Shown one piece after another: positions 24,836-32,783 of a DNA stretch of 35,153 nt. The notes beneath the pieces were generated by a model that was given only the letters and a program-made list of their open reading frames with translations, did not search any database and had not been told where the DNA came from. The stretch is from positions 1 to 35,153 of the forward strand of contig JAETNT010000043.1 of the NCBI GenBank assembly GCA_021772025.1, given 5' to 3'. Position 1 is the stretch's first letter, and each line of letters starts with the position of its first letter. Origin of the DNA: Enterocloster bolteae. Lineage in GTDB: Bacteria; Bacillota; Clostridia; Lachnospirales; Lachnospiraceae. The position numbers and the translations under genes are program-made.

Positions 24836-25006
24836 ATGAAACGGTCTGAGAGGAAGTCATCAACTTTTAAGGCAAATGTAAAGAAACTGGCTGTCACCGG
24901 GAAAATCGATTTGGCGGCAGGCGGGGAGAGGATCTGCAGAATGGAAAACTGCCATTCCTGGATGGCAAAAATAACCGGATGCGGTGTATGCCGGACAGGC
25001 TGCTGA
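24836..25006 (+). CDS. Possible small Cys-rich protein downstream of hxlR
   Basis: A 56-residue frame starts 10 bases after the hxlR stop behind AAGAGGAGC, a strong ribosome site at good spacing. The N-terminal half is Lys/Arg-rich (MKRSERKSSTFKANVKK). The C-terminal half has five Cys: ICRMENCH, then ITGCGVCRTGC at the very end. The clustered C-terminal Cys, the basic leader-like half and the placement after a regulator could suit a metal-binding or modified peptide. No maturase gene is adjacent. It could also be a remnant of a longer lost gene. No family recognised. Confidence 0.4.
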   Translation: MKRSERKSSTFKANVKKLAVTGKIDLAAGGERICRMENCHSWMAKITGCGVCRTGC

Positions 25007-25058
25007 GGGTCCGGCTGGGAGCTGTGGCGGCTGTCTGCACCGATACGCTGCCGGCTCT

Positions 25059-25400
25059 TTATTCCGCCACAATTGTAACAATCATCCGGTTAGGCAGGCA
25101 GGCGATGGTGGAGCCGTTTTGGCTCTGCTTTCCCTGCCGGACACAGATTTTATCCGGGCAGGACGCGGACTCACACCAGATTTCCCCGTCTTTCACAATT
25201 AAATGATTGCTTTCCCCGAGAATGCCGGTTACGGTAAATTCCTGGTCTTTTTTTAAATCCAAAGAAGCTGTCACTTCCCCGTCTACCGATATCCGGGCAA
25301 TAGAGGCGGGAGCGGAAAACAACAGCCTCTGTCCAAGGGCCCATCCGGAAGCAATCAAAAAAAGGACAATTATTAAAATAAATTCTCGTTTATACTTCAC
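25059..25400 (-). CDS. NusG domain II-containing membrane-anchored protein
   Basis: The 113-residue protein has one N-terminal transmembrane segment (residues 6-24) followed by a small beta-barrel domain. The pattern is ISVDGE..., LIVKDGEIWCESASCPDKICVRQG, IACLPNRMIV. This is the NusG-II domain found in Firmicutes as a short extracytoplasmic protein, typically beside Gx transporter and FMN-binding genes. The Cys residues around SCPDKIC are conserved in the family. It starts at GTG 25400 with GGGAG upstream. It is transcribed divergently from the Gx transporter gene, not in the usual operon with it. The function is unknown; a link to electron transfer or flavin proteins is suggested by family context only. 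Confidence 0.85.
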   Translation of the reverse strand: MKYKREFILIIVLFLIASGWALGQRLLFSAPASIARISVDGEVTASLDLKKDQEFTVTGILGESNHLIVKDGEIWCESASCPDKICVRQGKQSQNGSTIACLPNRMIVTIVAE

Positions 25401-25439
25401 GTCTATTTACTCCCATCTGAACTGTTTACAATCCTGGAT

Positions 25440-25469
25440 ATTTTAACATAAGAAAATAGAAAAATGCAA
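25440..25469 (-). promoter_or_regulatory. Probable promoter of the NusG-II gene
   Basis: On the minus strand, TTGCAT (25469-25464) and TAAAAT (25445-25440) are separated by 18 bases, about 40 bases before the GTG start. It is divergent from the stronger promoter at 25502-25531. Confidence 0.4.
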
Positions 25470-25501
25470 TAGGAAAAAGGAAAGGAATTAGCGCTGGTTA
25501 A

Positions 25502-25531
25502 TTGACAAAAAGCAGCTTTATTGATTACAAT
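25502..25531 (+). promoter_or_regulatory. Sigma-A promoter of the Gx transporter gene
   Basis: A consensus TTGACA (25502-25507) is followed after 18 bases by TACAAT (25526-25531). The start codon lies 35 bases downstream with AAAGGAG at 25550-25556. Confidence 0.75.
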
Positions 25532-25566
25532 GTCTATATGACAGGTATCAAAGGAGCAAGTGTTCC

Positions 25567-26091
25567 ATGGCAAAAAGAAATCGTGTCTCCCCGGCTGTAC
25601 AAGCGGCGCTATATGGTATTTTAATTTCTCTGGCTTTTATTTTCAGCTATATAGAATCCCTGTTTCCCCTTAACCTGGCAGTCCCGGGAATAAAGCTGGG
25701 ACTGGCAAACCTGGTGGCGGTAGTGGGGCTTTATACCATAGGAATTCCGGGAACCGTTGCAGTAAGCCTGGTACGAATTGTCCTTTCCAGTCTGATGTTT
25801 GGAGCCGGATTTTCTTCCATGATGTACGGACTGGCCGGCGGGGCCTTAAGCCTTATGGTGATGATTATTTGTAAACAATGCCGTCTGTTCAGTCATGTAG
25901 GCGTCAGCATCCTGGGCGGGGCGGCCCACAATCTGGGGCAGCTTATCGTGGCGGCCCTGGTGCTGGATGCGTCTGTGTTTATCTACTTCCCTGCCCTTCT
26001 CGCTGCAGGAACCATAGCAGGAGCCTGTGTTGGCATACTGGGAGGAATTATTACAGGCCGGATCAAAAAATATATAGGGCCCATTGTCTAA
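25567..26091 (+). CDS. Gx transporter family membrane protein (annotated as heptaprenyl diphosphate synthase component I)
   Basis: The 174-residue integral membrane protein has about five to six hydrophobic helices and the motif FPLNLAVPGIKLGLANLVAVVGLY. SLVRIVLSSLMFGAG and SILGGAAHNLGQL follow. These are the hallmark blocks of the Gx transporter family, related to ECF S components. It is often labelled HepS component I, although it lacks any prenyltransferase motif. It probably binds or transports a small molecule; the substrate is unknown. Preceded by its own consensus promoter. It lies divergent to the NusG-II protein with which it is normally associated. Confidence 0.85.
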   Translation: MAKRNRVSPAVQAALYGILISLAFIFSYIESLFPLNLAVPGIKLGLANLVAVVGLYTIGIPGTVAVSLVRIVLSSLMFGAGFSSMMYGLAGGALSLMVMIICKQCRLFSHVGVSILGGAAHNLGQLIVAALVLDASVFIYFPALLAAGTIAGACVGILGGIITGRIKKYIGPIV

Positions 26092-26112
26092 TCCCCGTCA
26101 AACAGGTATAAT
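26084..26112 (+). promoter_or_regulatory. galT: galT promoter
   Basis: TTGTCT (26084-26089), a 17-base spacer and a consensus TATAAT (26107-26112) lie just after the preceding stop codon, 52 bases before galT. Confidence 0.7.
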
Positions 26113-26138
26113 AAAAACAGCAACCGTTCAGACGGGGA
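26092..26138 (+). repeat. Inverted repeat flanking the galT -10 box
   Basis: TCCCCGTC (26092-26099) and GACGGGGA (26131-26138) are perfect inverted copies that bracket the TATAAT and probable start site, followed by ATTTTG. As RNA it could end the upstream transcript; as DNA it could be an operator for control of galT. Confidence 0.45.
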
Positions 26139-26163
26139 ATTTTGAAAACCAGGAGGAATTGCT

Positions 26164-27669
26164 ATGGTATATGATGCAATTAAAGGATTGGTAGAATACG
26201 GTTTACAGACAGGCCTGATTGCGGAGTCAGATCGGATTTATGCTACCAATCAGATTCTTGACGTGATGAAGATGGATGAGTATGAGGAGCCGGAAGGAGC
26301 GGCAACCTCCCGGAATCTGGAAGACATTTTAAAAGAGCTGACAGACGCGGCCTGCCGGACCGGCGTGGTGCCGGAGGACAGCATTACTTACCGGGATTTA
26401 TTTGACACCCGGCTGATGAACTGCCTGATGCCCCGTCCCAGCGAAGTGATAGATGCTTTTTGGAAGCACTATGAAAGCTCTCCGGCGGAGGCTACGGACT
26501 ATTATTACAAATTGAGTCAGGATTCCGATTATATCCGCCGCTACAGGGTCTGCAAAGATATGAAATGGAAAACCTCTACTCCCTACGGTGATTTGGATAT
26601 TACAGTCAATCTGTCCAAGCCGGAGAAGGATCCCAAAGCCATTGCCGCCGCTAAATCAGCGAAGCAGAGCGGCTACCCCAAATGCCTGCTGTGCCGGGAG
26701 AATGAAGGATATGCAGGCCGTGCAAATCATCCGGCCAGAAATAACCACCGGATTATCCCTATTACGATCAACGATTCTCAGTGGGGGTTCCAGTATTCCC
26801 CTTATGTGTATTATAATGAGCACTGCATTGTGTTTAACGGGCGGCATATTCCCATGAAGATTGAGAGAGCTGCCTTTGTAAAGCTGTTTGACTTTGTAAA
26901 ATTGTTCCCTCATTACTTCCTGGGTTCCAATGCGGATTTACCCATTGTCGGCGGATCCATTTTAAGCCACGACCATTTCCAGGGAGGCCGCTATACCTTT
27001 GCCATGGCTAAAGCTCCTATTGAGAAGCGGTTTACCATGGAGGGGTTTGAGGATGTGGAAGCAGGGATTGTCCACTGGCCTATGTCTGTGCTTCGTCTCA
27101 GAGGAGAGGACCCGGATCGGCTTATTGAGTTGGGAGACAGGGTTTTGCAGGCATGGAGAGGCTATACGGATGAAGACGCATTCATTTATGCGGAAACTGA
27201 CGGAGAGCCTCATAACACCATCACTCCGATTGCCAGAAAGTCAGAGGGCGTTTATGAGCTGGATTTGGTGCTGAGAAACAACATTACCACCGAAGAATTT
27301 CCGCTGGGTGTCTATCATCCCCATCAGGAGCTGCACCATATTAAAAAAGAGAATATTGGCCTGATTGAGGTTATGGGCCTGGCAGTCCTTCCTTCCAGGT
27401 TAAAAACCGAGCTGTCGGATTTGGCGGAATACATAATAGAGGGCAAGGATATCCGCAGTAATGAAACCTTAAAAAAGCATGCTGACTGGGTAGAAGAGTT
27501 CCTGCCTAAATATGACCGGATTACCAGAGAAAATATAGACGATATTTTGAAAGAACAGGTAGGACTGGTATTTTCCAGAGTCCTGGAGGATGCGGGTGTC
27601 TACAAATGTACAGAAAAAGGCCGCCAGGACTTTGGAAAATTTTTACATAGCCTGGGATTTCAAGGCTGA
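26164..27669 (+). CDS. galT: UDP-glucose--hexose-1-phosphate uridylyltransferase (Firmicutes type)
   Basis: GalT exchanges UMP between UDP-glucose and galactose-1-phosphate in the Leloir pathway. The 501-residue length and the start MVYDAIKGLVEYGLQTGLI are those of the Firmicutes (class 2) GalT. The active-site block GGSILSHDHFQGGRY has His269 and His271 around Asp270. The NHPARNNHRIIPITIN region near residue 193 is also characteristic. The ATG has CCAGGAGGAATT in front. It has its own promoter. Its stop lies 8 bases from the stop of the convergent PTS-type gene. No galK or galE is present here. Confidence 0.96.
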   Translation: MVYDAIKGLVEYGLQTGLIAESDRIYATNQILDVMKMDEYEEPEGAATSRNLEDILKELTDAACRTGVVPEDSITYRDLFDTRLMNCLMPRPSEVIDAFWKHYESSPAEATDYYYKLSQDSDYIRRYRVCKDMKWKTSTPYGDLDITVNLSKPEKDPKAIAAAKSAKQSGYPKCLLCRENEGYAGRANHPARNNHRIIPITINDSQWGFQYSPYVYYNEHCIVFNGRHIPMKIERAAFVKLFDFVKLFPHYFLGSNADLPIVGGSILSHDHFQGGRYTFAMAKAPIEKRFTMEGFEDVEAGIVHWPMSVLRLRGEDPDRLIELGDRVLQAWRGYTDEDAFIYAETDGEPHNTITPIARKSEGVYELDLVLRNNITTEEFPLGVYHPHQELHHIKKENIGLIEVMGLAVLPSRLKTELSDLAEYIIEGKDIRSNETLKKHADWVEEFLPKYDRITRENIDDILKEQVGLVFSRVLEDAGVYKCTEKGRQDFGKFLHSLGFQG

Positions 27670-27677
27670 CAAAGAAT

Positions 27678-28700
27678 TTACAGATCCAGTTTTAAATCAC
27701 CGTCCTGAATCCATCCGAGATTTCTGAATATTATCCCGAAAATCCAGGTCAGCAGAGCGGGAAGAAGGAAGCATACGAAAAGGATGCCAAGCCACATATT
27801 GGCGCCGCCTCCCATGGAAGTATAGATGCCGATAGGGCCTACCAGGCCGCAGGTGCCCATACCGGAGGCGGTATGAATATTGGTCAGCTTAAAAATTACC
27901 GTGGCCACCGGGCCGGTGACCATGGAAGCCAGGGTGGGGGGAATCCAAACTTTGGGATTTTTTACGATATTTCCCATCTGAAGCATGGAAGTGCCAAGGC
28001 CTTGAGCCAGGAGGCCCCCCATCCCGTTTTCCCGAAAGCTTAAGACCGCAAAGCCTACCATCTGAGCGCAGCAGCCGGCAGTGGCGGCTCCACCTGCCAG
28101 ACCATCCAAGGTCAGGGCGATACAAATGGCGGCGCTGGAAATGGGAAGGGTCAGGGCAATACCGATAAGGGCCGAAACCAGAATCCCCATAAAAAAGGGC
28201 TGCATTTCGGTAGCGGTTTTTACCATCATACCGAAGGCATTCATGAAGGCGGCGACTCCGGGTCCGACAAATTGGGCAATTAAAACGCCGGAGATAATGG
28301 TAACGCCAGGGGTCACCAGGATGTCGATCCGGGTTTCTTTCGATACGATTTTTCCAAGCTCTGCGGCTACAATTGTGGCGGCCAAAGCGCCTACCGGTCC
28401 TCCCAGGGCGTTTCCGGCAATGCCTACAGTGGCAGCGGAAAACAGTACCAATTGAGGTGCTTTTAGGGCGTAGGCGATGGCAACGCCGAGGGCGGCTCCC
28501 GTGGCGCTTTTTGAGTAATCTGCAATTACGATAAATACCTGAATTTGGGTTTTTTCGCCGATGGTGGCAAAGATTGTGCCTATCAGAAGAGATGCGAATA
28601 AGCCAAATGCCATGGCACCTAATGCATCAATGAGATAGGTCTGGACGGTGATGTTGACATTCTTGCGTTTTAAGAATGCTTTGACTCCTGTCTGTTCCAT
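27678..28700 (-). CDS. PTS transporter subunit IIC-type membrane protein (PTS_EIIC_2 family)
   Basis: The 340-residue protein has many hydrophobic helices with Gly/Ala-rich stretches: NALGGPVGALAATIVAAELGK, LTLDGLAGGAATAGCCAQMVGFAV and SMGGGANMWLGI. It matches the PTS_EIIC_2 family of standalone membrane proteins. These lack cytosolic IIA/IIB domains, and their sugar substrate is not established. I start it at the ATG at 28700, where AAAGGAG lies 8 bases upstream; a longer frame would start at 28733 without a ribosome site. No IIA/IIB or HPr gene is nearby, so PEP-dependent phosphorylation would depend on other loci. It is divergent from the sulfotransferase gene across a palindromic site. 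Confidence 0.85.
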   Translation of the reverse strand: MEQTGVKAFLKRKNVNITVQTYLIDALGAMAFGLFASLLIGTIFATIGEKTQIQVFIVIADYSKSATGAALGVAIAYALKAPQLVLFSAATVGIAGNALGGPVGALAATIVAAELGKIVSKETRIDILVTPGVTIISGVLIAQFVGPGVAAFMNAFGMMVKTATEMQPFFMGILVSALIGIALTLPISSAAICIALTLDGLAGGAATAGCCAQMVGFAVLSFRENGMGGLLAQGLGTSMLQMGNIVKNPKVWIPPTLASMVTGPVATVIFKLTNIHTASGMGTCGLVGPIGIYTSMGGGANMWLGILFVCFLLPALLTWIFGIIFRNLGWIQDGDLKLDL

Positions 28701-28820
28701 AGGGAATCTCCTTTTATGTATTATTGTGCACACATTTGGCTTATTGCCAAAGCAGTTAGGAGCATTTTATCAATAGACAGAAGAAAAAGCAAGCTTTTTT
28801 TAAAAGATTGGAAAAAAATA

Positions 28821-28839
28821 GTAACAGTTCAACTGTTAC
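28821..28839. promoter_or_regulatory. Perfect 19-bp palindromic operator in divergent promoter region
   Basis: GTAACAGTT-C-AACTGTTAC is a perfect 9+1+9 inverted repeat, 57 bases before the sulfotransferase ATG and 120 bases before the divergent PTS-type start. A second weaker repeat, AATAAC/GTTATT, lies at 28844-28864. Such spacing and symmetry fit a dimeric repressor site controlling one or both genes. No matching regulator is adjacent. Confidence 0.6.
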
Positions 28840-28895
28840 AAAAAATAACAAAACGGTAGTTATTAAAATTTATCATATAAAAAAGGAGAAGAACT

Positions 28896-30761
28896 ATGGC
28901 AGGAGCAAATTATGTATTTCAGGAGCATTTAATCGAGAGGCAGGCAAAAGCGGAAGAAGAGCTTCTGAAGGAATTGAGAAAGGGCGGCCATGATATTCAT
29001 AATCCCATTGTCCGCGCCAATTTTTATTTCATCGCGCCTCTTACTGCGGTGATTGCCTTCTGTACGGAGAAGGAGACTGCGGTCAGCATCACGGTTTTCG
29101 GAAAGACCAGGCAGGCTGATATTACCCACACCTTCCCCAAAGCTAAGGAGCATGTGCTTCCGATTATGGGCTTGTATCCGGAATATACAAATCGAGTGGA
29201 GATTCGGGAATACCGGGGAGATTCCAATGTGGTGGAAATTGAGATAGGAAAGCCTGACTGCGGAAATGGATTTATCTATTCTATGGACACCACTCCCGAG
29301 TACCTTCAGGACAATTGCATTTTCTTAACTCCCTCCAGCGGCGAGAAAGCCTCTGCCTATGACTATGCGGGGGATTTGAGATGGTGTTTAAATATCAAAT
29401 GCGTATTTGATATGAAACGGTTAAAGAACGGCCACGTCCTTATGGGAACCGACCGCCTGATTCAGATGCCCTACTATATGTCCGGGCTTTACGAGGTCAG
29501 CTTGTGCGGCAAGATTTACAAAGAATATAAGATTTTCGGCGGATCTCACCACGATGCTTTTGAGATGCCGGACGGCAACCTGCTGTGCTTAACCGAGGAT
29601 TTACGATCCGATACGGTTGAGGATATGTGCGTGCTTATCGACCGGAAAACCGGCGCTATTTTAAAGACCTGGAACTACAGTGACTTTATTGAGCCGGGCA
29701 TGGGAAAGAGCGGAAGCTGGTCTGCCCATGACTGGTTCCACAACAACGCGGTGTGGTATGATGAAAATACCAATTCTTTAACCTTCTCCGGCCGCCACAT
29801 AGACGCTATGGTAAATATTGATTTTGAAACCGGAAAATTAAACTGGATCATCGGCGATCCGGAAGGCTGGCCCCAGGAGATGGTGGACAAGTATTTCTTT
29901 AAGCCTATCGGCAATAATTTTGGCTGGCAGTATGAGCAGCATGCCTGCTTAATTACGCCTAACGGAGACGTAATGTGCTTTGATAATCACCACTGGGGCT
30001 CTAAAAACAAGGATAAATTCCTGTCTGCAAAAAATAATTATTCCAGAGGCGTCCGCTACCGCATCAACACCAAAGATATGACCATTGAGCAGGTTTGGGA
30101 GTACGGAAAAGATCTGGGCGCAGAATTTTTCTCCCCCTACATCTGCAATGTGGAATATTATAATGAGGGCCACTACATGGTTCATTCCGGCGGTATCGCC
30201 TACAACAAGGACGGAGAGATTTCTGAAGCTCTGGGCGCATATGAGCCTATGATGGGTGGAAGCCTGGAATCAATTACCATGGAGATTTGTGACAACAAGC
30301 CAATGATGCGCCTTCACGCCAAGGGCAACTATTACCGGGCGGAGAAGATGAAGCTTTACGGGGAAAATGAAGTGTTAGAGCTGGGCAAGGGCGAGATTGT
30401 AGGAGAGCTTGGGGTGACAAAAGAATTTGACACCCAGATTCCGGCAGAATATAACGGAGAACTGCTTCCGGACAAATATGCGGCAAGAATTGAAGAGGAG
30501 TTTGACCGTTTTATCTTCCATGCAACCTTTGAGAGAGGCCAGGTGGTTATGCTGATGGTAGAGCAGGGCCAGGAATCTCACGGGTACTATATTTCCACCA
30601 CCTCCGTTCCACAGCTTGCCATGTGCTGCGGCAGCTTCTTAGAGTCCGATGAGCGGGTGACCAAGACCAATGTCAATAAGATTGGCTTAAAGGGTGAGTA
30701 TGATATCCGGGTGATTGTAGAGGATAAGAAGTATGACACCGGAATAAAAATCCGCTGCTAA
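28896..30761 (+). CDS. Arylsulfate sulfotransferase (ASST family), cytosolic form
   Basis: ASST enzymes move sulfate from phenolic sulfate esters to another phenol without PAPS, through a sulfo-histidine. The 621-residue protein shows ASST family blocks. These are HHDAFEMPDGNLLCL, then HDWFHNNAVWYDE (His278 and His282), then SGRHIDAMVNID. WIIGDPEGWP, His349 and DNHHWGS (His365-366) follow, in the order seen for the metal-free propeller active site. Unlike the Escherichia coli periplasmic enzyme, there is no signal peptide; the N-terminus is charged (MAGANYVFQEHLIERQAKAEEELL). It therefore probably acts in the cytosol on imported aryl sulfates. AAAAAGGAG precedes the ATG. The assignment to the family is firm. 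The substrate (host or dietary phenol sulfates) is inferred. Confidence 0.88.
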   Translation: MAGANYVFQEHLIERQAKAEEELLKELRKGGHDIHNPIVRANFYFIAPLTAVIAFCTEKETAVSITVFGKTRQADITHTFPKAKEHVLPIMGLYPEYTNRVEIREYRGDSNVVEIEIGKPDCGNGFIYSMDTTPEYLQDNCIFLTPSSGEKASAYDYAGDLRWCLNIKCVFDMKRLKNGHVLMGTDRLIQMPYYMSGLYEVSLCGKIYKEYKIFGGSHHDAFEMPDGNLLCLTEDLRSDTVEDMCVLIDRKTGAILKTWNYSDFIEPGMGKSGSWSAHDWFHNNAVWYDENTNSLTFSGRHIDAMVNIDFETGKLNWIIGDPEGWPQEMVDKYFFKPIGNNFGWQYEQHACLITPNGDVMCFDNHHWGSKNKDKFLSAKNNYSRGVRYRINTKDMTIEQVWEYGKDLGAEFFSPYICNVEYYNEGHYMVHSGGIAYNKDGEISEALGAYEPMMGGSLESITMEICDNKPMMRLHAKGNYYRAEKMKLYGENEVLELGKGEIVGELGVTKEFDTQIPAEYNGELLPDKYAARIEEEFDRFIFHATFERGQVVMLMVEQGQESHGYYISTTSVPQLAMCCGSFLESDERVTKTNVNKIGLKGEYDIRVIVEDKKYDTGIKIRC

Positions 30762-30798
30762 AATCGGAACCGGGCAGATTTGAACTTTGTGATATACA

Positions 30799-30826
30799 AC
30801 AGCCGGGCTTTTGACAGCCCGGCTGT
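30799..30826. terminator. Bidirectional terminator between sulfotransferase and MATE genes
   Basis: ACAGCCGGGC (30799-30808) and GCCCGGCTGT (30817-30826) form a perfect 10-bp GC-rich stem with loop TTTTGACA, followed by AATTGGCTTTT. It sits between convergent genes, 37 bases after one stop and 13 before the other. Confidence 0.75.
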
Positions 30827-30839
30827 AATTGGCTTTTCA

Positions 30840-32207
30840 CTAAGAAATATTTTCCAGCGCCTTTTTAAATTGATTGACAAATAAAACAGAGGTAAAGATA
30901 ACGGCGATCAAATCGGCTATAGGCTCTGCCATATACACAGCCATAACCTGGTTGCGGGGAAGGAGCTTAGGCATAACAAAAATCAGCGGGATCAGGAGAA
31001 TAAACTTTCTCATAACGGCCACGGAGATGGAAGCCTTGGCATTTCCCAAAGCGGCAAAGGTAAGCTGACAGGCCATTTGGATTCCGAAGATAAACAAACA
31101 GGCCAGATAGATCCGGAGGGCTGTCCCAGTAAACTGAATAAGCTCGGGATCAGAGGTAAACATGCCGGCAAATACCTGCGGAAACAGCATTACACAGAGC
31201 CACAAAAATACAGCGTAAGTAAGGCTGACTCTCAGCAGGAGGAAGTAGGCCTTTTTCACCCTGGCGGCCTTTTTGGCTCCGTAATTGTAGCTGATAATGG
31301 GCTGGGCGCCTTGCCCTAAACCCTGAAGGGGAAGCATGGCAAACATCATAACGCTGGTTAAAATCGTCATAGCGCCCACTGCTACGTCCCCGCCGTATTT
31401 GAGCAGGGAAGAATTGAAACAAACGGAAATGATGCTTTCACTGGCCTGCATGATAAAGCCGGACAGCCCCAGAGCCAAGCTGGGGGCAAGAATGGAAGCC
31501 TTTGGAAGCAGATGACGCCTGCGAATCCGCAGGTTTGTCTTTGATCCAAAGAGGAAAAATAATACCCAGGCGCAGGACAGGGCCTGAGACAGGATGGTAG
31601 CCAGAGCGGCGCCCTGAACTCCCATATGAAAGCCGAAAATCAGGATGGGATCCAGGATGATATTGCTGACCGCTCCGATCAGAACCGACAGCATGCCGGT
31701 CTTTGCAAAGCCCTGAGCAGTGATAAAGGCATTCATTCCCAAGGTAAGCTGGACAAAGATGGTGCCGAAAGCGTAGATCTCCAAATACTGGCTGCCGTAG
31801 CCTACGGTATTTTCACTGGCTCCGAAGGTTAATAAAAGGGGCTCTCTCCATAGCAGCAAGACTGCGGTGAGAATAGCGGATACCGCAATCTGAAGAGAAA
31901 AACAGTTGCCCAGAGTCTTTTCGGCGGACTCGATATCCCCTTTCCCCATAAAAATCGAGGCCCTGGGAGCGCCCCCGCTTGCAACCAGTGCGGCGAAGGC
32001 CGACACAATCATAATGATGGGCATACATACTCCTACGCCGGTTAATGCCAGGGCCCCTGTTTTGGGGATATGGCCGATGTAAATCCGGTCTACAATGTTG
32101 TAAAGCATGTTGATAATCTGAGCCGTTACGGTAGGAAGGGATAAGCGAAGCAGAAGCTTCCCTACCGGTTCAGTGCCTAAAAAATCTTTTTCATCTCTGG
32201 TATTCAT
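30840..32207 (-). CDS. MATE family efflux transporter
   Basis: The 455-residue protein has twelve predicted helices in two halves. The N-terminal block is LLLRLSLPTVTAQIINMLYNIVDRIYIGH, with AALVASGGAPRASIFMGKGD. A mid-protein QGLGQGAQPIISYNYGAKK is the usual MATE second-half signature. MATE pumps export cationic drugs or metabolites using H+ or Na+ gradients. The start overlaps the MarR stop by 4 bases (ATGA), so the two are translationally coupled and transcribed from the MarR promoter. The substrate is not deducible. Confidence 0.92.
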   Translation of the reverse strand: MNTRDEKDFLGTEPVGKLLLRLSLPTVTAQIINMLYNIVDRIYIGHIPKTGALALTGVGVCMPIIMIVSAFAALVASGGAPRASIFMGKGDIESAEKTLGNCFSLQIAVSAILTAVLLLWREPLLLTFGASENTVGYGSQYLEIYAFGTIFVQLTLGMNAFITAQGFAKTGMLSVLIGAVSNIILDPILIFGFHMGVQGAALATILSQALSCAWVLFFLFGSKTNLRIRRRHLLPKASILAPSLALGLSGFIMQASESIISVCFNSSLLKYGGDVAVGAMTILTSVMMFAMLPLQGLGQGAQPIISYNYGAKKAARVKKAYFLLLRVSLTYAVFLWLCVMLFPQVFAGMFTSDPELIQFTGTALRIYLACLFIFGIQMACQLTFAALGNAKASISVAVMRKFILLIPLIFVMPKLLPRNQVMAVYMAEPIADLIAVIFTSVLFVNQFKKALENIS

Positions 32208-32653
32208 TGCAGTTTCCTCCTTTTGACAACGGCCTTTGTATTTTCTATGATCCGTCCGTTTAGCTGATGATACAATTGACGCTCTTCTTCGGTAAAGCCG
32301 GAAAAAAGTTCCTTTTGAAATTGGCTTCGGCTATCCTCAATCGCTTTGGTAATGGGGGCAGCGGCGGGGAGGAGAGTTAAATGAATTATTCTCCGATCCG
32401 CCTGATCCGGAGTCCGCTTTAACAGGGATTTCTGGATCAGCAGTTCTACCGCCTGCGATACATTGCCCTTAGAAAGCATACGCAGCTCCACAATATCCCG
32501 AGCCGTGTCCCGGCCCGGATTGCTGTACAAAAAGCTGATAATATTGGCTTCAATTAAGGTCAGGCCATATTTCTCACAAATGTCTTTTAACAGAGTTTCA
32601 TGGAGCTTCATAATTCTTCGTAAATTCACTAAAAAATCCGTGATCCGTGCCAT
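32204..32653 (-). CDS. MarR-family repressor of the MATE operon
   Basis: The 149-residue protein has the MarR winged helix: GLTLIEANIISFLYSNPGRDTARDIVELRMLSKGNVSQAVELLIQKSLLKR, then the wing with DQADRRIIHLTLLPAA. MarR proteins usually repress their own operon and a linked efflux pump, releasing DNA when a small molecule binds. The palindrome at 32702-32717 and repeats upstream are the probable binding sites. The ATG is preceded by AAGGAGG. The MATE gene overlaps its end by 4 bases. Confidence 0.92.
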   Translation of the reverse strand: MARITDFLVNLRRIMKLHETLLKDICEKYGLTLIEANIISFLYSNPGRDTARDIVELRMLSKGNVSQAVELLIQKSLLKRTPDQADRRIIHLTLLPAAAPITKAIEDSRSQFQKELFSGFTEEERQLYHQLNGRIIENTKAVVKRRKLQ

Positions 32654-32684
32654 AAAATCCTCCTTAGTATGGTTACGCCTGAAA

Positions 32685-32717
32685 ATAGTTCTTTTTATAA
32701 TAGTTCTTTAAAGAACT
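32685..32717. promoter_or_regulatory. MarR operator: AGTTCTTTAAAGAACT palindrome plus upstream half-site
   Basis: AGTTCTTTAAAGAACT (32702-32717) is a perfect 16-bp palindrome. ATAGTTCTTT occurs twice, at 32685-32694 and 32700-32709, 15 bases apart. Both lie between the minus-strand promoter (32733-32760) and the MarR start, where bound repressor would block transcription. Confidence 0.65.
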
Positions 32718-32732
32718 TATTTACAACAAGTA

Positions 32733-32760
32733 ATTATACACGGCTCTGCTGATTTGTCAA
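32733..32760 (-). promoter_or_regulatory. Strong consensus promoter of the MarR-MATE operon
   Basis: On the minus strand, TTGACA (32760-32755), a 16-base spacer and TATAAT (32738-32733) are full-consensus. The predicted start (about 32725) is immediately upstream of the palindromic operator. Confidence 0.8.
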
Positions 32761-32783
32761 GTCTGGAAAAACGGAACTTCTGC

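Noticed and set aside
24860..25202. Several 70-90 residue frames on both strands
   Set aside because: They overlap the NusG-II gene or the hxlR-linked small frame in other phases and lack start signals and sensible composition.
27670..27677. Terminator between convergent galT and the PTS-type gene
   Set aside because: Only 8 bases separate the stop codons and no hairpin was recognised there.
28784..28801. AAAAAGC/GCTTTTT hairpin with T-run
   Set aside because: The loop would be only two bases and the stem is nearly all A-T; likely a simple AT-rich stretch.
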